Shown here: positions 1-5,706 of the stretch, one piece after another | Layout of the letters: each line of letters opens with the position of its first letter | Position numbering within the stretch: position 1 is the first letter of the stretch | Assembly (NCBI GenBank): GCA_020047885.1 | Contig: JAIFNF010000137.1 | Location: 1 to 5,806, forward strand | Direction of reading: 5' to 3' | Source: Gammaproteobacteria bacterium | GTDB taxonomy: Bacteria; Pseudomonadota; Gammaproteobacteria; Competibacterales; Competibacteraceae | DNA: 5,806 nt | Program-made: the position numbers and the translations under genes | The notes under the pieces: model-generated | What the model saw: the letters and a program-made list of their open reading frames with translations, nothing else | What the model was told of the DNA's origin: nothing | Databases searched by the model: none

Positions 1-329
1 CGCTAGCAAATACGCTCGGCACACATCCGAACACACAAACCTTATATTCCCCACAGAAGAGTGACCAAAAACTCTCGAATGTAGTAAGGAGAACTTACGA
101 AGGTATTTTTGTTCATTAATGAAGGGAGGATGATTTGATTTCCCCAGTATCATTTATGCTGGCTTAATGCGGAGTGCTCAATTTGGCGTTGATAAAAATG
201 GACAACTTTCAGTTATAGGTTAAATTGTATCAAAAACTTGCCCACTGCCTCAGTCGTATTTTCAACTACTCCAAGTAAAACGCACAACCGCTAATTTTTC
301 ACACCAACTGTTGCCAATATTTAATCTTA
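1..329. other. Left-edge region with no confident gene
   Basis: I see no convincing gene here. Two forward frames are open from the left edge. One ends at the TGA at 62-64 (about 20 codons) and one at the TAA at 117-119 (about 38 codons, ending RTYEGIFVH). Either could be the C-terminal tail of a gene that starts outside the window, but both are short enough to be chance. A short ORF (ATG near 168, 18 codons) has no homology I recognise. A weak hairpin (GTAAG, 5-nt loop, CTTAC, about 86-100) comes before a T-run and could be a poor terminator for an upstream gene. A weak sigma-70-like element for the downstream kinase gene, TTGATA near 189 and TATAGG near 214, has a 19-nt spacer and is not reliable. 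No helix-turn-helix antitoxin (HipB) ORF was found on either strand. Confidence 0.4.
112..123. repeat. 12-bp perfect palindrome
   Basis: TTCATTAATGAA is a perfect palindrome that overlaps the stop codon of the open frame running in from the left edge. It lies about 207 nt ahead of the HipA-family gene. Dyads like this can be operators, but it is AT-rich, there is only one copy in the window, and chance is possible. Confidence 0.3.
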
Positions 330-1574
330 ATGGCCACCTTATGTAAAATGCCAACGAATCCATACCACCACATCTTTCATATTTGCGTTCATGGGTTTCC
401 TGTTGCTGCTCTTAAAATCAATTCCGTCACAAATGCGTCTCGCATTGAATATTTTTCAAAGGATACCCCCGCTTTTTCTCCTTTGGTCGTAAATAATGGC
501 GAGCCGATATTATATAATGGCTTTCCTCCATTCCTCGCACCATTACTTCCTCATACGTCTAGAGCAATGGAAATTGGTAAGCGATTGGGGTTTGAGCCAG
601 AAGATAAACTTGAGCGGATACGGCATTCTCTCGGCACCTATAATGCTGGTCACATCACCGTGGTGCCAGCCGTCGAAACGCTCGCATCTAGCCGTGGTGG
701 ATTCCCTTTCGACGGGTTAAGCACAACCGTGCCAGGCCCGCCTGTGTTTACATTTTCCTCTTTTGAAACGCTTGCAAACGAAGAAATCCATACAACTTTA
801 ATTACCGAAATTGCAAAAACTTCGGGGGCAACAGGTATTGGAGGGAATTTCAACAAATGCTTCTGCCGAAATACGCACGACGAGTTTATCATAAAGTCCT
901 ATCCAGACACATTCACACAAGCGACTTCCACGGAAGTGGCGGCTATGGAAGAGGCTTGTTCTGTCGCCGCTCGTGCAGCTGGTGTTCCCGCTGCGGAAAC
1001 CTTCGCTTATGGTCCTTTTGTTCTTTCTAAACGGTTTGATAAAGGTCTCCGACTCCATCACGCCAGAGATTTTTTAGACGTAAAAGACCAATACGACGGG
1101 TCTTATGAACAAGTGTTTAAGAAAACCGACTTTCAAAACAAGGAGGAGCTTCTTAAGCAGATTATTTTTTCTTGGACGTGTGGAGATTCTGACAAACACC
1201 TAGAAAACATGGCTTTCCTTGAAAAGGACATTGGGAAGTATTACCTTTCGCCAGCTTACGATATTTGTCCATCTCGATTCATCAGCGGCGATGCAGAAGA
1301 ACTCGCACTCACCTTGAATGGGCGCAAAGCGAGGATTACCCTGCAAGACTTTGTAGTTTTAGGTAAAAAAGCTTCTATGAGTAAATCGGAAGTTATGGCT
1401 TCACTGAAAGCGTCCGTCGAGGCTTGTAAAAAACATTTTCTTCCGGTCTGCCCTCCAGCAGTCGCAAAAGTGCTTTCCGATCATTTGGAAATAGCTAATG
1501 TGATGTCCGAAGGTGGCGAGCGTAGAGAAGCTGAAATACTCTGCCTCCAAAGGGGGATAGAAAGACAGTTGTGA
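330..1574 (+). CDS. HipA-family serine/threonine kinase, apparently without HipB
   Basis: This is a full-length, single-chain HipA-type protein of 414 aa. HipA kinases phosphorylate cytosolic targets (GltX in E. coli) to slow growth and are usually held in check by the DNA-binding antitoxin HipB. Residues about 14-110 match the N-terminal subdomain (FHICVHG, FSPLV, PPFLAPLLP). The kinase core follows. FIIKSYP (186-192) carries the expected ATP-binding Lys189. GDSDKHLEN (285-293) gives the catalytic Asp288 and metal-binding Asn293. SPAYDI (307-312) gives the second metal Asp311, so catalysis should be intact. The Gly-rich loop reads GIGGNFNK (169-176). The autophosphorylated Ser of E. coli HipA (Ser150) is not obvious in it. 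The ATG at 330 is the first start after the TAA at 276-278. An in-frame ATG at 348 is an alternative, and neither has a Shine-Dalgarno. No hipB-like gene is adjacent. The gene converges on the sigma gene. Confidence 0.92.
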   Translation: MATLCKMPTNPYHHIFHICVHGFPVAALKINSVTNASRIEYFSKDTPAFSPLVVNNGEPILYNGFPPFLAPLLPHTSRAMEIGKRLGFEPEDKLERIRHSLGTYNAGHITVVPAVETLASSRGGFPFDGLSTTVPGPPVFTFSSFETLANEEIHTTLITEIAKTSGATGIGGNFNKCFCRNTHDEFIIKSYPDTFTQATSTEVAAMEEACSVAARAAGVPAAETFAYGPFVLSKRFDKGLRLHHARDFLDVKDQYDGSYEQVFKKTDFQNKEELLKQIIFSWTCGDSDKHLENMAFLEKDIGKYYLSPAYDICPSRFISGDAEELALTLNGRKARITLQDFVVLGKKASMSKSEVMASLKASVEACKKHFLPVCPPAVAKVLSDHLEIANVMSEGGERREAEILCLQRGIERQL

Positions 1575-1600
1575 GCAAAAAACCGATTTGATGGGGCTAC

Positions 1601-1649
1601 GCACCTCCAAATATTGCGGATCGTGGGAGCTATGGCGCAGGTGCTCCTG
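1601..1649. other. Overlapping inverted repeats in the convergent gap
   Basis: The gap between the convergent kinase and sigma genes (1575-1769) has no ORF of note. It contains competing inverted repeats: GCACCT (1601-1606) with AGGTGC (1639-1644), GGAGC (1626-1630) with GCTCC (1643-1647), and CAGG/CCTG around 1638-1649. No T-run follows on either strand, so this is not a standard intrinsic terminator. Transcripts from both sides may end here by another mechanism. A GTTAGGC heptamer at about 1650-1656 resembles an integron core site, but there is no matching partner. Confidence 0.3.
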
Positions 1650-1769
1650 TTAGGCAATGAGAAAAAACCTTCCTTCCCAGCAAAAACAAAATTTCGGTCA
1701 CTACCACAAACAAGTCCGCATCCCATACTACATTGTTTGCTTTATATAATTTGAATTGTCCAGATCGCT

Positions 1770-2612
1770 TCATTTCGTCGAAAAACATGCCAAATCATTC
1801 TTGGCTACTTTGCCCATGAGATTAATGGCTTTTATTGCTTGTAAACGCACATTCTCTGCCGTGTGCTTTGAGGTCTTAGCAATTTCCTTCAATGTCTCTT
1901 TTTCTCGGTCAATGCCAAAGCGTCTCTCTGCTACCTCACTCAAATCATCGGGAAGTTTACTGAGAAGTGTCTTTACATATGTTTGCGGATTTATAGTATC
2001 GATGACCTCGCTAGGATCCATTGCACTGGGATCAGCGATCAAATCAATAAGAGGCGAAGAATCTGCATCGGCTCCCGCAGGAGCGTCTAATGAACTTACA
2101 GGAAAACCAGATGCCCTGATACCTCTAATTTCTGCGCAACTCAACCCGATTTCTTGCGCTATTTCTTCATCACTGACGCTGCCCATTTTCTCTTGAGTTA
2201 TGCCCTCCTCTATCTTTTTCAGGAGTGAGATTTTTTCCTGCTGATGATCTGGGAGGCGAATGGTTTTATTACCATTCAGACCGCTGTAAATATCACGCAT
2301 AACGGAGTTTTTTGCAAAGGCGAGGAATGAAGCTTTGCTCGAATCGTAATTTTCTATATTGTTCACAGCTTTTACTAACCCTATTTTCCCACAGGAAATC
2401 TTATCCTCTATTGGCAAGTGTTCTCCTCCGATTTCTTTAGCCAAACTGACGACGAATGACATGCTCTCCAATATTAAAGCAGCTTTTGCGTCTTCATCTT
2501 TCTTTTGAATTCTTTGCGTTAGTTCCTCTATTCTTCCCTGACGATCTGTTGAACTCAGGGGGTTGTCTTTTAGATATTGTGCGATTGTGAGGTTTGAATA
2601 TTGTGAAGTCAT
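1770..2612 (-). CDS. Divergent RNA polymerase sigma-70 family factor
   Basis: This 280-aa protein would bind core RNA polymerase and direct it to specific promoters. Region 2 spans about residues 42-121. LILESMSFVVSLAKEI and DKISCGKIGLVKAV correspond to the core-binding helices 2.1-2.2, and IRLP at 118-121 corresponds to the start of region 3.0. Region 3 lies around 147-165 (SDEEIAQEIGLSCAEI), followed by an acidic, Asp/Ala-rich linker (175-205). Region 4 is at about 213-270, with KLPDDLSEVAERRFGI for 4.1 and TLKEIAKTSKHTAENV for 4.2. There is no region 1.1, and the length is like RpoH, SigB or FliA types. Where RpoD has the tandem Trp of region 2.4, this protein has Asn102-Ser103. The recognition helix is also unlike the RERIRQIE consensus, so altered promoter specificity is likely. 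It is the last of three leftward genes and has an ATG start without a Shine-Dalgarno. Confidence 0.94.
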   Translation of the reverse strand: MTSQYSNLTIAQYLKDNPLSSTDRQGRIEELTQRIQKKDEDAKAALILESMSFVVSLAKEIGGEHLPIEDKISCGKIGLVKAVNNIENYDSSKASFLAFAKNSVMRDIYSGLNGNKTIRLPDHQQEKISLLKKIEEGITQEKMGSVSDEEIAQEIGLSCAEIRGIRASGFPVSSLDAPAGADADSSPLIDLIADPSAMDPSEVIDTINPQTYVKTLLSKLPDDLSEVAERRFGIDREKETLKEIAKTSKHTAENVRLQAIKAINLMGKVAKNDLACFSTK

Positions 2613-2644
2613 AAAATTACATTAGTTATATGTTTGGTTTATTT

Positions 2645-2655
2645 TTGATGATCAA
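2645..2655. repeat. 11-bp palindrome ahead of the sigma gene
   Basis: TTGATGATCAA is a perfect odd-length dyad about 33-43 nt upstream of the sigma factor ATG, in an AT-rich leader. This position suits an operator over a promoter or 5' UTR. That is inference, since only one copy was seen. Confidence 0.3.
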
Positions 2656-2693
2656 CTATAGATTGAAGTGTTGTTAGTTGGATTTGGCAGAAG

Positions 2694-2705
2694 CAACCGT
2701 GGTTG
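2694..2705. repeat. CAACC-GT-GGTTG inverted repeat between AAA+ and sigma genes
   Basis: This 5-bp-arm dyad lies 24-35 nt past the AAA+ stop codon and about 82-93 nt ahead of the sigma start. In the leftward direction no T-run follows, so it is a poor intrinsic terminator. It could be an operator or a processing or attenuation hairpin that sets sigma levels relative to the upstream genes. Confidence 0.3.
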
Positions 2706-2728
2706 GTTTTACAATATTTGAGAATTAT

Positions 2729-4159
2729 CTACCGTAGGATTATTGGGGACTTCTGTTGAAGTTGAATAAGAAAAGCGAACAATATATCGGCTTGCAGAAA
2801 CGAGCTGACAAAACTCTGCCAGGGCAGAAAAGCACCCTCTCCCCCTTTTGATATAAGTATGCTCAGAAAATTTGCCTCTAGTTTGCAAAAAAGCATCCCG
2901 ATTTCTCGAATTTTAGCAGCCACATTGCCTCGCTCGGCATCTGTGATCGTTGGCCGTTCTATGCACTGGCACAAGCAGGATAGATGCTCGAGCAATTGAA
3001 GCATTTTGCAGGAAGTTTGAGTATAGTTTGGTAAATTACAATCTGCGAGGAGTTCAATCCTATCAAACTCAGTCCATGCCATGCTGCTAAAATTTATAGA
3101 CTCTTGCTGTGTCAAATGCTCCAAAACATAAGACAGTCTGGAACGGATTTGCATGGCATCCACGAAGAGCTTCTGCAATGCCTGTGCATAGTTTGTATAT
3201 GTGGTATCGTATAATGCAGTAGATTCTTTAGCCGAGGCTTTTCTGGCATAAGTATTTTCGGATTGCGATGTCGATTCATCCGAAATACTTGTCTTGCGAC
3301 GCAATTCTACGCTGAGTTCCTGTAATTGGGTGATTGACAGCTTGCTCATACAATCTGTAGCATAGCCTTCAAGGTAGCGGAACATCTTTTTACTGCCTTC
3401 CGCTAATGCGACTTCAGCGTCTAACTCTTCATCCGATAGCTTTGCCATCTTAATTTCATTGCGGATGTCCGTAATACGCCGAGCAAATTCTTCCTTTGTA
3501 GGTGGAGAAATCATGCAGATTTTCTCGTTAAACCGAGAAAGCAACTCTTGAGGGACCTGTTCGTCTTGCTGGACCAACTGCGTATAATTCATTTCTGGTT
3601 CAATAGTCGTCGCATCTTTCACATTTCCAAAACCAATGGCAGATTCATGGCTGGTCGTTTTTTGAGTTTTGATCCAAATATCTTGAAAAGCACCGGCTCC
3701 TATAATAAAAAATTTGCTCTTTAGTTTCTCTATAATCTCGCTGAAGCCCATTGCCATCAATCGTTCATCGTGATCCAAGAAAGCCAATACTTCTGAAAAC
3801 ACATCCGCCGTCCATGAAGAAGATTCCGTGTGTCCCAATTTAAGCTTATTAATCTCATCAATAAAAATAACACCTGCTTGATTCTTGTTGATAAACTCAG
3901 CTATTTGCTCAAGCGTAATCTGTGAATCATTCTTCGCACCTCGCACTATCCAATTCACCACGTTGAGATGAAATAGGGGTAGCTCGAATTTCTTTGCAAA
4001 CTCGTTCACAATATGCGTTTTACCAGAGCCTGATGGCCCGATGATCAGAGGAATAGTGCGCAATGAGACACCTGCCACGCTTGCAATATCTGTTGTATGC
4101 ACATGATAGATATTTTGAATTCCCTCAAAAGCTTGTCTTTGTGATTCAGTTAGTTGCAT
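2729..4159 (-). CDS. ClpX-like AAA+ ATPase
   Basis: This 476-aa cytoplasmic ATPase has a single AAA+ module at its N-terminus. Walker A is GPSGSGKT (41-48) and Walker B is GVIFIDE (96-102). FIIGAGAF (151-158) and SAIGFGN (173-179) align with FICGGAF and GSGIGFGA of ClpX. PQELLSRF (203-210) supplies the arginine finger Arg209. ClpX hexamers unfold proteins and feed ClpP, and the IGF tripeptide is the ClpP-docking loop. Two ClpX hallmarks are missing. There is no N-terminal zinc domain, and the pore loop GYVG is replaced by residues around WIVRGAKN (70-77). Residues about 290-303 are a Ser/Thr-rich linker. The remaining 170 residues are helical and I do not recognise them; they may bind substrate or partner. 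It sits between the J-domain and sigma genes. Unfoldase or remodelling activity is inferred. A ClpP-independent switch ATPase is the main alternative. Confidence 0.9.
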   Translation of the reverse strand: MQLTESQRQAFEGIQNIYHVHTTDIASVAGVSLRTIPLIIGPSGSGKTHIVNEFAKKFELPLFHLNVVNWIVRGAKNDSQITLEQIAEFINKNQAGVIFIDEINKLKLGHTESSSWTADVFSEVLAFLDHDERLMAMGFSEIIEKLKSKFFIIGAGAFQDIWIKTQKTTSHESAIGFGNVKDATTIEPEMNYTQLVQQDEQVPQELLSRFNEKICMISPPTKEEFARRITDIRNEIKMAKLSDEELDAEVALAEGSKKMFRYLEGYATDCMSKLSITQLQELSVELRRKTSISDESTSQSENTYARKASAKESTALYDTTYTNYAQALQKLFVDAMQIRSRLSYVLEHLTQQESINFSSMAWTEFDRIELLADCNLPNYTQTSCKMLQLLEHLSCLCQCIERPTITDAERGNVAAKIREIGMLFCKLEANFLSILISKGGEGAFLPWQSFVSSFLQADILFAFLIQLQQKSPIILR

Positions 4160-4259
4160 AGTTGCGTTATTGTTGGGTATTGGGTTAGGAAAGAGAAGGA
4201 TTTCTAAGATTGCTAAACCGTGCGTTTGTTTTCATTAATTGATTGGCGTTGTTTGCTGG

Positions 4260-5072
4260 TTAATAGACTTCGTCGCCGATCGAACGCCAAGCCGCTACGA
4301 GCAACAAGTATCCACCTATTATATAAGAAAGAATCGCTAGCCATGGATGGAAAAAGCCTAAGATACCCCCTAATATCCACGATCCACCGCCTATTAAGGC
4401 TAGACATATCGCACCAATAAACATCACGATTGCCAGTGCGATTGCAATGGGGATCGCTGTCACTATTACTCCTCCGCGCACCAGCACAAACAGCAGACCA
4501 AGTAGACCTTCATGGGAATAGCCTGCCATGCGCGCGGCAGATTCCAACCCGTTGAGTTGTCCCCAAAACATCCATAACGCATACAGCCAAGCAACACCGC
4601 TTACGATCGACAATAGGTTCACGAGCTTGCTACTATTTTGCCACTCGGAGACATGAAATGGCAAAAAAAGCGGAGATAAGCAAATCAGCCCTTTTTGAAA
4701 ATCAACGCTTACGAGGGGCTCAGCACCCCCACGTGTTTTATTGGCATACTGGGAGCCTGCATCGTTTTGATAGTTGGTCTCCCGAGCATAGGAAGTGTGC
4801 GCACTCTCATCGTGCGGTTTTTGCTCCTGAGAACGTGGAGGCTGAGTTCGTCTCCGATAAGTATGGCTAAGATACTCATCTCCGTAGGTATCTATAGCCT
4901 GCAAGGTCTCCATATCCCCACCAGCATAAGCATTATTAATTGCTTTGCTCATTTCCTCATAGTGCTTTTTGGTATGCGGATTTTGCGTTTTATCAGGATG
5001 CCAGAGTTTGATTAGTCTAAGATACAAGTCGCGGTTCATAAGATCGAAAAAATCTGATCTACTCTTTTCCAA
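4260..5072 (-). CDS. Membrane-anchored J-domain (DnaJ-like) protein
   Basis: J domains stimulate DnaK ATPase through an HPD motif. Here LYLRLIKLWHPDKT (residues 16-29) gives helix II and His25-Pro26-Asp27, and the helix around 36-60 (MSKAINNAYAGGDMETLQ) matches helix III of short J proteins. Classical helix I is missing or very short. Residues about 70-118 are a hydrophilic, probably disordered linker. From about 150 the protein is hydrophobic, with roughly four membrane segments (about 150-170, 189-210, 211-235 and 242-262), then a short tail ending DEVY. The J domain is expected to face the cytoplasm. The start is uncertain. The 270-aa version uses TTG at 5072, the first ATG is at 5039 (residue 12), and the frame closes upstream at 5115-5117. 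Neither has a Shine-Dalgarno. It is the first of three leftward genes, so it may deliver DnaK to the membrane for the ATPase or sigma factor encoded next. Confidence 0.85.
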   Translation of the reverse strand: MEKSRSDFFDLMNRDLYLRLIKLWHPDKTQNPHTKKHYEEMSKAINNAYAGGDMETLQAIDTYGDEYLSHTYRRRTQPPRSQEQKPHDESAHTSYARETNYQNDAGSQYANKTRGGAEPLVSVDFQKGLICLSPLFLPFHVSEWQNSSKLVNLLSIVSGVAWLYALWMFWGQLNGLESAARMAGYSHEGLLGLLFVLVRGGVIVTAIPIAIALAIVMFIGAICLALIGGGSWILGGILGFFHPWLAILSYIIGGYLLLVAAWRSIGDEVY

Positions 5073-5078
5073 ATAACG

Positions 5079-5123
5079 GTGGATATTGAAGTTTTGTCCC
5101 GGGAAAACAAAACTTCACGCCAC
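5079..5123 (-). promoter_or_regulatory. Inverted repeat immediately upstream of the J-domain gene
   Basis: TGAAGTTTTGT (5087-5097) and ACAAAACTTCA (5107-5117) are a perfect 11-bp inverted repeat with a 9-nt spacer that contains CCCGGG. Outside an internal loop, GTGG (5079-5082) can pair with CCAC (5120-5123). The repeat ends 14 nt before the TTG start. No T-run follows in either direction, so it is not an intrinsic terminator. It may be an operator for autoregulation or a leader hairpin that controls translation of the first gene of the trio. Confidence 0.5.
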
Positions 5124-5271
5124 TTCCCCACTTTGCTATGCCAGCACTCCATGTGGGTAATCTTCTGCTTAGCAAATAGAATAGTGCCATAGTGTGGTTT
5201 TGCACAATATACGGAATTTAATTATTTTTAATGACGAAAAGTTGCAAAAAACTTGCACTCCTATTCCTTAA

Positions 5272-5463
5272 ATGTGGGAAAGAATTAGAATAGCCACGCT
5301 AGAAAACAACCATGATAGGAGGCAGAGCTTTGCGCAGGAATGGTCTTTAATGACCATGAGTTGTTTGTCGAAAAAACTAGAGGCGTATTTTGGGGATATT
5401 GGCGTTTTAGTTAAGAGCATAAGATTGTATCAAGCAGATTTCGAAAAAAACAAGATTTTTTAA
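5272..5463 (+). CDS. Possible small protein, unknown
   Basis: This 63-codon ORF runs divergently from the J-domain gene. The product is mixed charged and hydrophobic and probably helical (LSKKLEAYFGDIG, LVKSIRLYQADF), with no motif I recognise, no clear signal peptide and no membrane segment. An intrinsic terminator begins 38 nt after its stop, which supports a transcript ending here. Against it are the lack of a ribosome binding site and the AT-rich surroundings. The transcript could instead be a small RNA. No function is proposed. Confidence 0.35.
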   Translation: MWERIRIATLENNHDRRQSFAQEWSLMTMSCLSKKLEAYFGDIGVLVKSIRLYQADFEKNKIF

Positions 5464-5470
5464 AAACTTT

Positions 5471-5500
5471 TTTGCTTTTCTAAGAAAAAATATAAAGCAA
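5471..5500 (+). repeat. AT-rich hairpin ahead of the terminator
   Basis: TTGCTTT (5471-5477) pairs with AAAGCAA (5494-5500), just upstream of the stronger terminator stem. It may be part of the 3' end structure of the rightward transcript. The low GC content makes it weak. Confidence 0.3.
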
Positions 5501-5522
5501 GCGGAAAAAAATCCGCCTTTTT
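5501..5522 (+). terminator. Rho-independent terminator
   Basis: GCGGA (5501-5505) and TCCGC (5512-5516) form a 5-bp GC-rich stem around a 6-nt A loop, followed by CTTTTT (5517-5522). This is a standard intrinsic terminator for rightward transcription. It would end a transcript carrying the 63-codon ORF or a small RNA from the region 5200-5463. Confidence 0.65.
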
Positions 5523-5595
5523 ACAAAAAATGCAATATTACGACCTTATTTTATGTAGTGGAGCGAGCAAACCAAGACAGAGATCAAGCAAAACT

Positions 5596-5706
5596 GGAAA
5601 TCGCCAATGCTTGTTAGACTGCGCTATAAAAAGCAGACTACAATTTCCATGAACGCCCCTGTCGCAAACAGTGCGGGGTTGGGGGGCACGGCCTCCCATG
5701 AAATTG
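5596..5706. other. Multi-hairpin GC-rich segment, possible repeat or structured RNA
   Basis: Several stems fit side by side. Hairpin A is TTG-T-TAGACTGC (5611-5622) with GCAGACTA-CAA (5633-5643), with one mismatch and one bulge. An outer stem pairs CAATTT-C-CATG (5641-5651) with CATG-AAATTG (5697-5706). Inside it are a stem of CCC plus CTGT with ACAG plus GGG (5656-5677) and a very stable hairpin, GGGGGGC/GCCTCCC with an ACG loop (5681-5697). CAATTT can also extend hairpin A by pairing with the GGAAA side, so two folds compete. The high GC contrasts with the AT-rich DNA just before it. It could be a dispersed palindromic repeat, a recombination site or a noncoding RNA. I cannot tell which. 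Confidence 0.4.

Noticed and set aside
1650..1656. GTTAGGC here and GTTAGAC near 5613-5619 as integron attC core sites
   Set aside because: The heptamers fit GTTRRRY, but neither has a matching RYYYAAC partner at attC distance. The 4-kb spacing is too long for one cassette, and GTTRRRY is expected several times in this window by chance.
1756..2196. 146-codon forward ORF
   Set aside because: It lies antisense to the sigma factor gene, whose domains are clear. It is a shadow frame.
4658..5015. Forward ORFs of 70 and 106 codons
   Set aside because: Both are antisense to the J-domain gene, where the HPD motif and membrane segments identify the coding strand.
5558..5617. Forward frame reading VERANQDRDQAKLEIANAC then stop, as a gene remnant
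   Set aside because: It looks helical and gene-like, but it is only about 20 codons from a GTG, has no start context and overlaps other open frames. It is not distinguishable from chance.
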